Positions 45,440-54,307 of a stretch of 64,000 nt of DNA are shown in pieces. The notes beneath the pieces were generated by a model. That model worked only from the letters and a program-made list of their open reading frames with translations, ran no database searches and had not been told where the DNA came from. The stretch's first letter is position 1, and every line of letters begins with the position of its first letter. Where the stretch lies: NCBI GenBank assembly GCA_964425195.1, contig CAYRLG010000009.1, positions 1 through 64,000 on the forward strand, given 5' to 3'. This stretch comes from Desulfamplus sp964425195 (GTDB lineage Bacteria; Desulfobacterota; Desulfobacteria; Desulfobacterales; Desulfobacteraceae). The translations under genes and the position numbers were made by a program.

Positions 45440-46375
45440 TTGACTCAACCAGCCATCAAAAAAGGATATCTTTCTGTAAAAGCACCACTTAAAGGACTTG
45501 ATGATGTTCAAGGAGATAAAGTTCCTGAATCGTTACCAGAAATTATTGATGCTCATGTGCATATCTTTCCTGATCTCTTTTTTAGTGCTGTATGGAGATG
45601 GTTTGATAAATATGGATGGCCCATAAGATATCAATTAACAACTACTGAGCTTCTAACTTTTCTCTTATCTCGAGGGGTAGGGCATATAGTAGCTTTTCAG
45701 TATGCACACAAACCCGGCATGGCATCATATCTAAATAGCTATATGGTGCAAAAAATAGAGGAGTTTAATAACATAGAGAACTTTAAAGGTAAAATAAGCG
45801 GTATGGCAACCGTTTTTCCCGGAGAAGATGGTGCTGTTGATATTCTTCAGAACGCTTTTGAGCTGGGTCTTAAAGGAGTTAAACTTCATGCACATGTGCA
45901 GTGCTTTGAGCTTATGTCTCAGGGTATGGAAGATATTTACAAATTATGCACAAAACATGGCTTGCCGTTAGTTATTCATGCAGGCAGAGAACCCGGAAGC
46001 CCTGCATATTCATGCGATCCATATCAGTTGTGCGGTGTCAATAAGGTGGAGGAGGTTATAAAAAGCTATCCAATGTTAAAGTTGTGTGTTCCTCATCTTG
46101 GTATGGACGAATTTGATGAATACAAGAGCATGATTGAAAGATACGATAATCTTTGGCTTGACACTGCAATGGCAATTACTGATTATCTGCCCATAGATAA
46201 TATTCCAAATCTTGATCTTATGAGAGTTGATAGAATTATGTATGGATCAGATTTTCCTAACATCCCATATTCTTGGGATAGAGAGCTAAAAGCACTTCAA
46301 GCATTTAATCTACCAAAAGAGAAGCTAAGAAAAATATGTTGCGATAATGCTAAGGTGTTTTTTTCAATATCTTAA
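45440..46375 (+). CDS. Amidohydrolase-family (amidohydro_2) metal-dependent hydrolase
   Basis: A 311-residue TIM-barrel hydrolase or decarboxylase. The metal-site motif IIDAHVHIFPD is near residue 35, GVKLHAHVQ and VIHAGRE follow, LCVPHLGMDE supplies another His, and YGSDFPN carries the catalytic Asp near the end. It resembles PF04909 proteins such as ACMSD- and resorcylate-type decarboxylases and uncharacterised hydrolases. The start is TTG with AAAAAGGAGA in front; no ATG fits. It is followed after 67 nt by an enoyl-CoA hydratase gene. Substrate unknown. Confidence 0.82.
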   Translation: MTQPAIKKGYLSVKAPLKGLDDVQGDKVPESLPEIIDAHVHIFPDLFFSAVWRWFDKYGWPIRYQLTTTELLTFLLSRGVGHIVAFQYAHKPGMASYLNSYMVQKIEEFNNIENFKGKISGMATVFPGEDGAVDILQNAFELGLKGVKLHAHVQCFELMSQGMEDIYKLCTKHGLPLVIHAGREPGSPAYSCDPYQLCGVNKVEEVIKSYPMLKLCVPHLGMDEFDEYKSMIERYDNLWLDTAMAITDYLPIDNIPNLDLMRVDRIMYGSDFPNIPYSWDRELKALQAFNLPKEKLRKICCDNAKVFFSIS

Positions 46376-46442
46376 TTGCTGAAAGAACAGATGTTTTATA
46401 TAGCCGTTAACCCATAACTTTTTGATGAGAGGATTATTTAAA

Positions 46443-47222
46443 ATGGAATACCAAAATATTCTTGTTAATGTGGTTGCCCCCCATGTTGCTGCGATCAGCC
46501 TTAATCGTCCTAATTTCTTGAACACATTTAGCACAGCTATGGCTTGTGAGTTGTACGATGCAATGATGAGTGTAGAGAAAAACCCTCAAATACGTGTAAT
46601 AATTATAAAAGGGGAGGGTAAGGCATTCTGTGCTGGAATTGATATAAACGAGCTTGAGGGTAAATCTGCAATGCAGTATCGTGAATGGATTGAGCAGATG
46701 GAGAAACCATTAGTTGCTATTTCAAAAATAAAAAAACCTGTTATTGCACAGGTTCAAGGAGTTGCAGCAGCCAATGGCATGGGGCTTGTTGCCTCTGCTG
46801 ATCTTGCCATTGCAGCAGATAATGTTAAAATGGGATTGACTGCAATTAATGTGGGGCTTAACTGTGTAGGTCCTGTTATTCCAGTTGCAAAGTCTGTTGG
46901 ACGTAAACGGGCAATGGAGCTTTTGCTATCTGGTCGTCTTATTAAAGCCGACGAAGCTCTATCAATGGGCTTGTTAAATAAAATTGTACCTAAGGACTCT
47001 TTAGAGCAAGAGACCTTAAAGTGGGCATCAGAATTTGCAACTAAAAGCCCAATAGCTGTTCAGATTGCAAAGAGTGCGTTCTATACTTCTGAAGATTTGG
47101 AATATACAAAGCAGTTTGACTATATGAATGAAGCATTTGCAAGACTTTGCTCAACAGATGATGCAAAAGAGGGAGTTAAAGCCTTTTTAGAGAAGAGAAA
47201 TCCTCTTTGGCAAGAGAAGTAG
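46443..47222 (+). CDS. Enoyl-CoA hydratase/isomerase family protein
   Basis: A 259-residue crotonase-fold protein. The CoA-binding and oxyanion-hole segments are GEGKAFCAGIDINEL and VQGVAAANGMGLVASADLAIAA. At the catalytic positions after the second segment the sequence reads LTAINVGLNCVGPV, so the usual Glu pair of FadB-type hydratases is not obvious, and the activity could be isomerase, hydrolase or another crotonase reaction. The ATG at 46443 follows AGAGGA; an upstream start would include this site in the gene. It could serve the beta-oxidation cluster, which lacks its own hydratase gene. Confidence 0.85.
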   Translation: MEYQNILVNVVAPHVAAISLNRPNFLNTFSTAMACELYDAMMSVEKNPQIRVIIIKGEGKAFCAGIDINELEGKSAMQYREWIEQMEKPLVAISKIKKPVIAQVQGVAAANGMGLVASADLAIAADNVKMGLTAINVGLNCVGPVIPVAKSVGRKRAMELLLSGRLIKADEALSMGLLNKIVPKDSLEQETLKWASEFATKSPIAVQIAKSAFYTSEDLEYTKQFDYMNEAFARLCSTDDAKEGVKAFLEKRNPLWQEK

Positions 47223-47346
47223 CCAAACTATAAAATAAATAGGTAAAAGAGTACGTTGTAATAAAGTAAAAGTCTGTAGAAGTGAACTATTATAGTTGGT
47301 TTTAGCCTATAGTTGTTAGGTTTTATTTGTAATATTATATTAAACT

Positions 47347-47374
47347 GTAGAGACGTACAGATGTGCGTCTCTAC
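47347..47374. repeat. 28-nt palindromic repeat, copy 2
   Basis: GTAGAGACGTAC and GTGCGTCTCTAC flank a four-base spacer, the same design and length as the element at 17357. It lies in the 190-nt gap between the convergent enoyl-CoA hydratase and trpCF genes, where the hairpin could also act as a terminator. Confidence 0.72.
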
Positions 47375-47411
47375 CTATTCGTTAACTTATAAAGCATATT
47401 ATAGATGTTTT

Positions 47412-48899
47412 TTAAAACAACGCTGCAATTAACTTTTTTACCTTATCAATATCTTTCTTTCCGGGTGAAAATTCTACACCAGAACTTAAATCAACTCCCC
47501 ACGGATTGGCTCTTTCGATAGCTTTTTCTATGTTTTCAGGGTTAAGTCCTCCGGCAAGGATTATCTTCTTTTTCTTCTTATCGCCGCTGCTATCTAATGC
47601 TTCTTTTGCAAGCTCAAAGTTCCAGCTCTCTCCATTTCCGCCTGGCAACTCTCCTTTGCCATACTCCAGCAAAATTGAATGAGCGCCATTGTACAGATGA
47701 ACTTTGCTAAGATGTGGCTCTCTTCCTGCAAATAGTGCTTTTATTACAATAAGCCCTTCATCCGCAAGCTCTCTTACCAAATCAGGGGGTTCATTACCAT
47801 GTAGTTGAACAGCTTTGATTGAAGTGGCTTTAACAACTTGCATAATTGTATTGTAATCTTCATCTACAAATACGCCTGTAGGGAGAACATTTGAGGGAAG
47901 TTTTCTAACTATCGTTGCTACCATCTCTGGTGAGATATATCTTGGGCTTTTTGGATAAAAGATAAAGCCAATGGCATCTGCACCAGCTTTTGCACAAGAT
48001 AGAGCCTCATCAATTGTTGTTAAACCACATATCTTTACAAATACCTTTTTTTTATTATCCGTAAAACCACTATCTATCATCTCAGTTCTGACAAGGCTTT
48101 GAATAAACTCTTTAGTATTTTCAGCTCTTACAATACTCTCACCAACAAGAAAATTGAATATTTTGGAATCTAACCCTTTTCTTATATCGTCAGGAGATGA
48201 GATTCCGCTTGCTTCAACAGCAATTTGACCATCAATAAAAAATGGCACAACCCGCTTTGAAACATTTAGATCAACTTCAAGAGTCTCAAGGTTACGGTTA
48301 TTGATTCCAATAGTTTGAGCATTGGCAAATATAGCTTTATCAAGCTCCCACTCTGAATTTATCTCTACAAGAGGTTCCATGCCAAGCTCTCTTGCAAGCA
48401 AGAGATAATCTTTTAGCTGCTCTTTTGATAGCATTGCCACAATAAGAAGAATTGAGTCTGCACCAGCAGCCTTTGCCTCGTAAATCTGATAAGATGATAG
48501 CGTAAAATCTTTTCTTAATATTGGTAAAGATGTTACCATCCTTACTGCTTTTAAGTCATCAAGAGAGCCTTTAAAATAGTGTTTCTCAGTTAAGACTGAA
48601 ATTGCACAAGCTCCAGATTCTGTATATTCTTTAGCATATTTTTTAGGATCAAGGTCTGGCTTTATATCTCCTTTTGATGGCGAGGCTTTTTTGATCTCAG
48701 CTATAATTCCAACGTTACCTAATCTGCTCCTTTTAAGAGCCTCTAAGAAAAGAAAAGATTTACGATAATTAACGGATTTAATCCTTAAACTATCTTCTGC
48801 CTCCCGCCTTATTTTAGAAAGTGGAACAAGACGCTCTGCCTCTGCAACATCCATTTTTTTCAGAGCTATCACTTCTCTTAAAAAACCTGACACTCCCAT
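47412..48899 (-). CDS. trpCF: Fused indole-3-glycerol-phosphate synthase / phosphoribosylanthranilate isomerase
   Basis: A 495-residue bifunctional enzyme for two consecutive steps of tryptophan synthesis. Residues about 1-270 are TrpC (AEIKKASPSKGDI, ISVLTEKHYFKGSL, LRKDFTLSSYQI, GINNRNLETL, VEASGISS). Residues about 280-495 are TrpF (VKICGLTTIDEAL, IGFIFYPKSPRYI, AVQLHGNE, LAGGLNPENI, GVDLSSGVE). The same fusion exists in enterobacteria. It is the last gene of the trp cluster; trpB and trpA do not follow. Confidence 0.95.
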   Translation of the reverse strand: MGVSGFLREVIALKKMDVAEAERLVPLSKIRREAEDSLRIKSVNYRKSFLFLEALKRSRLGNVGIIAEIKKASPSKGDIKPDLDPKKYAKEYTESGACAISVLTEKHYFKGSLDDLKAVRMVTSLPILRKDFTLSSYQIYEAKAAGADSILLIVAMLSKEQLKDYLLLARELGMEPLVEINSEWELDKAIFANAQTIGINNRNLETLEVDLNVSKRVVPFFIDGQIAVEASGISSPDDIRKGLDSKIFNFLVGESIVRAENTKEFIQSLVRTEMIDSGFTDNKKKVFVKICGLTTIDEALSCAKAGADAIGFIFYPKSPRYISPEMVATIVRKLPSNVLPTGVFVDEDYNTIMQVVKATSIKAVQLHGNEPPDLVRELADEGLIVIKALFAGREPHLSKVHLYNGAHSILLEYGKGELPGGNGESWNFELAKEALDSSGDKKKKKIILAGGLNPENIEKAIERANPWGVDLSSGVEFSPGKKDIDKVKKLIAALF

Positions 48900-48902
48900 C
48901 AG

Positions 48903-49922
48903 CTATCCATTCTCCTGTGTAAAATTGGCAAGCAGTCTGAGCTTTTCCATTGCCTTTCCAGAATCAATTGATTCAGAAGCCTTTTTAATACCATCATTCA
49001 AGTTTTTAGCAGCATCTGCAGCAACCAATGCAGCGGCACTGTTAAGAAGCACAATATTTCGTTTTGCCCCTTTCTCTCCATTTAAAATAGATGTGGTAAT
49101 GGCAGCATTAAAGGAGGCATCACCGCCTTTAATCTCTGAAGGGTCAGCATATTCGCCAAAAAAATCAACAGGATCAAGATCGTAAGAGCGAATAAGTCCA
49201 TCTTTTAGCTCTGAGACTCGTGTGAGGGCACAGATTGATATCTCATCTAACCCATCATGCCCATGTACCACAAACGCATGGTGAGCACCGAGAAGTTTTA
49301 ACGCCTGAGCAAACATCTCTGTAAGTTGGGGAGCAAATACCCCTAAAAGTTGACATCGTGCAGCAGCAGGATTGGTAAGAGGTCCAAGCATATTAAAGAT
49401 ACTCCTGATCCCAACCTCTTTTCTTGCCTTTGCAGCATAACGCATTGCTCCATGAAAAGTTGGGGCAAATAGAAAACCAATTCCAATTTGATTTACAGCC
49501 TCTTCAACAACCTCTGGTTGAGTGTTGATGTTTACACCCAACGCCTCTAACACATCTGCACTGCCACACTTGCTTGAGATGCTTCTATTTCCATGCTTTG
49601 CAACTGTAACCCCGCATCCTGCAACAACAAACGCTGTAGTAGTGGAGATATTAAAAGAGCCTGATGAGTCTCCTCCTGTACCACAGGTATCTACAACGTT
49701 TTTAGAGATAGTTTGTATTCTTGAAGCTTTTGCTCTCATTGCACGAGCTGCACCTGCAAGCTCTTCAAAGGTCTCTCCTTTTGCTGCAAGTGCTCCCATA
49801 AATGCTCCGATCTGTGCATCTGTAATTGTACCTGAAAATATATCAGATATCATTTTTGACATCTGCTCTTCTGATAAGTCTTGGCGTTTGACAATTATTT
49901 TAAGATAGTCAGTAAAACTCAT
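48903..49922 (-). CDS. trpD: Anthranilate phosphoribosyltransferase
   Basis: A 339-residue enzyme that joins anthranilate to PRPP. Hallmarks are DTCGTGGDSSGSFNISTTTAFV, KHGNRSISSKCGSADVLEALG, FLFAPTFHGAMRYAAKARKEVG and IFNMLGPLTNPA. The ATG at 49922 gives the usual family length; an in-frame start at 50006 would overlap trpG by 56 bases. It ends four bases before trpCF, so the genes are in one transcript. Confidence 0.95.
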   Translation of the reverse strand: MSFTDYLKIIVKRQDLSEEQMSKMISDIFSGTITDAQIGAFMGALAAKGETFEELAGAARAMRAKASRIQTISKNVVDTCGTGGDSSGSFNISTTTAFVVAGCGVTVAKHGNRSISSKCGSADVLEALGVNINTQPEVVEEAVNQIGIGFLFAPTFHGAMRYAAKARKEVGIRSIFNMLGPLTNPAAARCQLLGVFAPQLTEMFAQALKLLGAHHAFVVHGHDGLDEISICALTRVSELKDGLIRSYDLDPVDFFGEYADPSEIKGGDASFNAAITTSILNGEKGAKRNIVLLNSAAALVAADAAKNLNDGIKKASESIDSGKAMEKLRLLANFTQENG

Positions 49923-49950
49923 TGTTTTATTATGCTCCAATTTCTCACTC

Positions 49951-50532
49951 TTAAGATGCTGATATTGATAGATTGACAAAATTTCTGATAAGCCTTTTTC
50001 CAACAACTGTCATAATAGATTCAGGGTGAAACTGCACTCCATAGGTAGGATGTTCTATATGGCGAATTCCCATGATCTCTCCATCGTCTGATTTTGCTGT
50101 TACAAGCAAACTATCTGGTAAACTCTTTTCATCAATTGCAAGCGAATGGTATCGCATTGCTGCAAAAGGCTTGTTTATTCCACTGAATATAAACTGTTGA
50201 TCTCCAGTAACCATTGATGTTTTTCCGTGCATAATTCTCTTTGCATGAACTATATTTCCACCAAATGTGTAGCCAATTGCCTGATGACCAAGACAGACTC
50301 CTAATATTGGCAATCTACCAGAAAAATTTTTTATCACATCAACAGATATTCCGGCATCTTCTGGTCGTCCAGGACCTGGGGATATCACAATTCCATTGGG
50401 ATTTGATGCTTTAATCTCATCAATTGTGATCTTGTTATTTCTGAAAACATCAACTTTTGCGCCTGATTGCATAATATAGTGAACAAGGTTAAAGGTAAAT
50501 GAGTCATAATTATCAATTACAGTTATTAACAT
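49951..50532 (-). CDS. trpG: Anthranilate synthase component II (glutamine amidotransferase)
   Basis: A 193-residue class I amidotransferase that supplies ammonia to TrpE. The N terminus reads IDNYDSFTFNLVHY, the oxyanion strand is ISPGPGRPEDAG, the nucleophilic Cys is in LGVCLGHQAIGY, and the catalytic His-Glu pair is in YGVQFHPESIMT. It could also serve p-aminobenzoate synthase (PabA). It starts three bases after trpE. Confidence 0.94.
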   Translation of the reverse strand: MLITVIDNYDSFTFNLVHYIMQSGAKVDVFRNNKITIDEIKASNPNGIVISPGPGRPEDAGISVDVIKNFSGRLPILGVCLGHQAIGYTFGGNIVHAKRIMHGKTSMVTGDQQFIFSGINKPFAAMRYHSLAIDEKSLPDSLLVTAKSDDGEIMGIRHIEHPTYGVQFHPESIMTVVGKRLIRNFVNLSISAS

Positions 50533-50534
50533 AA

Positions 50535-52235
50535 TTATTCTCCTCCAATAACTTTTAGGGAGTTATTGCAAGGTATCACTACGCTTTGCCCACTGTCGCT
50601 ATTTTGGCTATTAGTCAAAGCAAGTTTTAGTGCCCTCTCAACACTGCGAGCTTTGTTTATGCACTCTTGATACTCGCGTTCAGGATCAGAATCTGCCACA
50701 ATTCCAGCACCTGCTTGAACTACCATTTTACCACAAAAGTTTCCAGCGTTACTGTTATTAGGGGTAGATGTTTTATCAATAGTGGCTGTTCTTATAGTTA
50801 TTGCTAAATCCATATTTCCTGAAAATGAGATATAACCAGCAGCCCCGCCATAAATACCTCGTGGTTTTCCCTCTATATCTGCAATTATCTCCATAGCTCT
50901 TATCTTTGGAGCACCAGAAAGAGTTCCAGCAGGAAAGGTTGCACGTAAAAGATCCCACGCATCAAACTCTTTTTTAACTTCACAGTTGATATTGGAAACT
51001 AAGTGCATTACATGAGAGTAACGCTCAACAAACATCAAATCTGTCACCTGCACAGTACCCACTTCAGCGACTCTGCCAAGATCATTTCTGCCAAGGTCAA
51101 CAAGCATAAGATGCTCTGCCCGCTCCTTTTCATCGTTTAGAAGTTCATTTGCAAGTGCTCTATCTTCTTGTTCACTCTTTCCTCTTGGACGAGTTCCTGC
51201 AATGGGTCTAAGTGTTGCCGTTCTGTTTTCTAAACGAACCATAGTTTCAGGAGATGAACCTGCAATTGCAATATCTCCTAAATTCATAAAAAACATATAT
51301 GGTGATGGGTTTATGTATCTTTGTGCCCTATAAAGAATAACAGGATCAACAGGTTTGTCTGACGTGAAAGGTTGAGAATAGACTGCCTGTATAATATCTC
51401 CAGCAACAATATGCTCTTTTATTCTCTGTACACCCTTTATGTATGTCTCGTGATCAGTTTGAGGCGTAAGTAAGAAAATCTCTTTTTCAGATTCACTGGG
51501 AACATCTGTTTTCCTAATTTCACTTATAGTTGGTTTACTAATTTTATCTATTATCTTTTCAAGATGGTCGCATGACTTTTTGTAGTAGTTATCAACATCT
51601 ATCTCTTTGTTGCAAAGCTCTCTGCTATTTAAGTCGCTACTCTCCTGATTTTGCGTATCAATATAACAGATACTCATGCAAGTAAGAGTGTGATTCATAT
51701 TATCAAAGATAATCATGGCGTCAGGAATTATAAAATGGGCATAAGGTCTATTGTCTGGCAACATTGAGGGGATATCTTCAAAAAAAGAGACCATTTCGTA
51801 GGTCATGTAACCTGTTAAACCGCTCCAAAATCGTGGTAGCTCTTTGATATCAGAAGGTTTATATATAGAAGTTAGCTCTTTTAGTTTAGCTATTGGATCA
51901 CCATTATGAAAGATATTTTTTATTGAACTCTTATCTTTAATAACAATATTATCTTTAAATACCTTTACATGGCTTTTTGCAGAAAGCCCCATAAAGCTGT
52001 ATCTTGCCCAATGTTCTCCTCCTTCCACACTCTCCAACAAGAATATTGCATTATCACAACTCTTTTCTAAATTATCAGATAAGTTCTCTGTTGAATTGTC
52101 AGAGATATGAAACTTTTGTAAGATTGATACCGGTGTCTCTGTATCAGCTAAAATTTCCGCACATACAGGTATAACATTATACTTTAGGGCAAGTTTTTTA
52201 AAATCTTCCTTAGATGGGTATTGTCTTAAAATCAT
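50535..52235 (-). CDS. trpE: Anthranilate synthase component I
   Basis: About 566 residues from an ATG at 52235 with GGAATAAG before it. The enzyme makes anthranilate from chorismate. The tryptophan-feedback motif LLESVEGGEHWARYSF is near residue 70. The catalytic domain shows SPSPYMFF-type strand residues (NPSPYMFFMNLGD), GTRPRG, LMLVDLGRNDLGRV, FPAGTLSGAPKIRAMEII and GAGIVADSDPEREYQE. It is 40-60 residues longer than usual because of a loop near 190-260 and a C-terminal tail. The LLES motif suggests feedback inhibition. Confidence 0.94.
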   Translation of the reverse strand: MILRQYPSKEDFKKLALKYNVIPVCAEILADTETPVSILQKFHISDNSTENLSDNLEKSCDNAIFLLESVEGGEHWARYSFMGLSAKSHVKVFKDNIVIKDKSSIKNIFHNGDPIAKLKELTSIYKPSDIKELPRFWSGLTGYMTYEMVSFFEDIPSMLPDNRPYAHFIIPDAMIIFDNMNHTLTCMSICYIDTQNQESSDLNSRELCNKEIDVDNYYKKSCDHLEKIIDKISKPTISEIRKTDVPSESEKEIFLLTPQTDHETYIKGVQRIKEHIVAGDIIQAVYSQPFTSDKPVDPVILYRAQRYINPSPYMFFMNLGDIAIAGSSPETMVRLENRTATLRPIAGTRPRGKSEQEDRALANELLNDEKERAEHLMLVDLGRNDLGRVAEVGTVQVTDLMFVERYSHVMHLVSNINCEVKKEFDAWDLLRATFPAGTLSGAPKIRAMEIIADIEGKPRGIYGGAAGYISFSGNMDLAITIRTATIDKTSTPNNSNAGNFCGKMVVQAGAGIVADSDPEREYQECINKARSVERALKLALTNSQNSDSGQSVVIPCNNSLKVIGGE

Positions 52236-52314
52236 ATTTCTTATTCCACATTTATAGGTTGAAAATGTTAATAGCTTGCTTACTGAGTACAATTAGATTT
52301 ACGGTTTGTCAATA

Positions 52315-52342
52315 TATTTGTTTCTTTGTATAGAAACAAATA
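52315..52342. promoter_or_regulatory. Perfect 10-bp inverted repeat upstream of trpE
   Basis: TATTTGTTTC (52315-52324) is exactly complementary to GAAACAAATA (52333-52342), with an 8-nt spacer. On the minus strand a TTGACA hexamer overlaps the downstream edge of the repeat. No T tract follows, so a regulator site is more likely than a terminator. No leader peptide with Trp codons is seen. Confidence 0.45.
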
Positions 52343-52393
52343 GCGAGTAGCTTAAGAGATCACAACTATAATAGAGGCTGTTATTGACTCTGT

Positions 52394-53164
52394 TTATCTT
52401 GTAATTCCTCTGGTTGAGTTTTCAATAAAATTCATGAAGCCCACAACTTCGGGTATCTGCTCTACCTCTGCTCTGACTCGTTCAGATGCCTGTTTTACTG
52501 TAAGCCCTATTCTGAAGACAATACGATATGCTTTTTTTAAACTTGCAATGGTAGATTTAGAGAAGCTGTGCCTGCCAAGACCAACATTATTTAATCCATG
52601 AAGTGTTGCTCTATCTCCAGCAGCAATGACATAAGGTGGAATGTCTTTTACAATTGCCGATTTGCCGCCAATATAGGCATAATCGCCAATTTTGACAAAT
52701 TGATGGATTGCTACAAGTCCGCCTACTGTTACATAGTTACCAAGTTCAATATGACCACCAAGAGTTGCATTATTGGCAAGAATTACACCTTTTCCTGTTT
52801 TGCAGTCATGAGCTATATGGGTGTATGCCATCAGATAGTTCTCATCTCCAACCTCTGTAATACCTCCGCCAACTTCAGTTCCTCTATTAATGGTTACAAA
52901 TTCACGAATAATAGTTCTGCTTCCGATTTTTAGAAAGGTTCTCTCTCCATGAAACTTTAAGTCTTGAGGTGCAGCTCCAATTGATGCGTATTGAAAAATT
53001 CTGCAATTTTGACCTACTGTAACGTATTGGTCGATAGTTGTGTAAGGTCCTATCTCGGTGCCAGAGCCTATATGGACATCACTTTTAATTATAGCATAGG
53101 GACCTATTGAGACATTGGAGTCTATTTCAGCATTAGGATCAATAATTGCTGTAGGATGGATCAT
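52394..53164 (-). CDS. lpxA: UDP-N-acetylglucosamine acyltransferase
   Basis: A 256-residue left-handed beta-helix enzyme that adds the first acyl chain in lipid A synthesis. Hexapeptide repeats run from IHPTAIIDPNA to about residue 185. The catalytic His is in MAYTHIAHDC (near 125), ASIGAAPQDLKF and GLNNVGLGRHSFS are typical, and the helical C terminus follows. It is 22 nt downstream of lpxD with no fabZ between. Confidence 0.95.
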   Translation of the reverse strand: MIHPTAIIDPNAEIDSNVSIGPYAIIKSDVHIGSGTEIGPYTTIDQYVTVGQNCRIFQYASIGAAPQDLKFHGERTFLKIGSRTIIREFVTINRGTEVGGGITEVGDENYLMAYTHIAHDCKTGKGVILANNATLGGHIELGNYVTVGGLVAIHQFVKIGDYAYIGGKSAIVKDIPPYVIAAGDRATLHGLNNVGLGRHSFSKSTIASLKKAYRIVFRIGLTVKQASERVRAEVEQIPEVVGFMNFIENSTRGITR

Positions 53165-53186
53165 AAATTTTACTTCCTTGATTTAT

Positions 53187-54251
53187 TTAGATTTTTGAAT
53201 TTTTTGAGAGATTTTGTAAAGCGAGGTGTTTTTCTAATGCCATGACTTTTTTACGGATTTCAGGAAGTTTTGGCAAAATTGAAGAGACTTTAAGCCATAA
53301 TTTGTGAGGTATTCCCGGGATACCAGAGACAATATGACCCGGTTCAATATCAGTTGTAATACCAGCACAAGGACCAACAATAGCACCATCTCCAACTGTA
53401 ATATGCCCTGATATACCTGCTTTTCCAGCAATTATAACCCTTTTTCCAATAACGCTGCTTCCTGCAATTCCAACTTGAGCAACAATCAGAGAGTGTTCTC
53501 CTACTTTAACATTGTGGGCAATATGGACAAGGTTATCTGTTTTAACGCCTTGTTGAATCCATGTTCGTCCAAATGTTCCACGATCAATAGTATTGCAAGC
53601 ACCAATCTCAACATCATCATCAATTTGGACAAAACCTGCATGTGGAATCTTCTCGTTGTTACCCTCTATAGTATCTTGAGTAAAACCAAAACCATCACTT
53701 CCAATAACAGTTCCAGAGTGGATAATTACCCGTGCTCCTATTTTTGTACGCTCCATTATTGTAACATTAGGTTTTATAATGGTGTTGTCACCAAGAGTAA
53801 CACCATCTCCTATATAGACTCCATGCATTATTATAACTCGATTACCAATTATTACGTTATCACCTATGGTAACATGGTTACCAATTGTGATATCACTGCC
53901 TGAAACAAGGTTATTGCCAATTACACTTCCCTTTGCAATGGTTTTTGTTGACTCTTTTGTGGGGTGAAAAATGTTGATAAGTCTGAAAAATTTGCGTTTA
54001 GGATTTTGGGTCTTTATAAAACCTACCTTTAAGTTATCTTTGCATAGTTCATCAGAAAAAAAATTTTCAGGTATAATAACCGCACCTGCACGGGTCTGGT
54101 CTAATGATTTTAAAAATTTTGGTTCAGAGGCAAAAGTTATATCTTCTGGCTGTGCATCGTAAAAAGATGAGACTCCGTAAATTTCACAAGTCTCATCTCC
54201 AATCACCTTACCATCAATCCTCTGTGCAATTTCTTTAAGAGTTAGTTTCAT
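53187..54251 (-). CDS. lpxD: UDP-3-O-(3-hydroxyacyl)glucosamine N-acyltransferase
   Basis: A 354-residue enzyme for the third lipid A step. The N-terminal domain begins LTLKEIAQRIDGKVIGDE and contains DITFASEPKF. A long series of hexapeptide repeats follows (about 105-320). The catalytic His is in TDNLVHIAHNVKVGEH, and FGFTQDTIEGNNEKIPHAGFVQIDDDVEIGA-type strands are split by a short loop. It lies between ompH and lpxA, as in many Gram-negative genomes. Confidence 0.95.
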   Translation of the reverse strand: MKLTLKEIAQRIDGKVIGDETCEIYGVSSFYDAQPEDITFASEPKFLKSLDQTRAGAVIIPENFFSDELCKDNLKVGFIKTQNPKRKFFRLINIFHPTKESTKTIAKGSVIGNNLVSGSDITIGNHVTIGDNVIIGNRVIIMHGVYIGDGVTLGDNTIIKPNVTIMERTKIGARVIIHSGTVIGSDGFGFTQDTIEGNNEKIPHAGFVQIDDDVEIGACNTIDRGTFGRTWIQQGVKTDNLVHIAHNVKVGEHSLIVAQVGIAGSSVIGKRVIIAGKAGISGHITVGDGAIVGPCAGITTDIEPGHIVSGIPGIPHKLWLKVSSILPKLPEIRKKVMALEKHLALQNLSKNSKI

Positions 54252-54307
54252 AAATATTTATAAGATTTAATGAGTTAGATGATAAATTATACAAATAGTT
54301 CATCACT

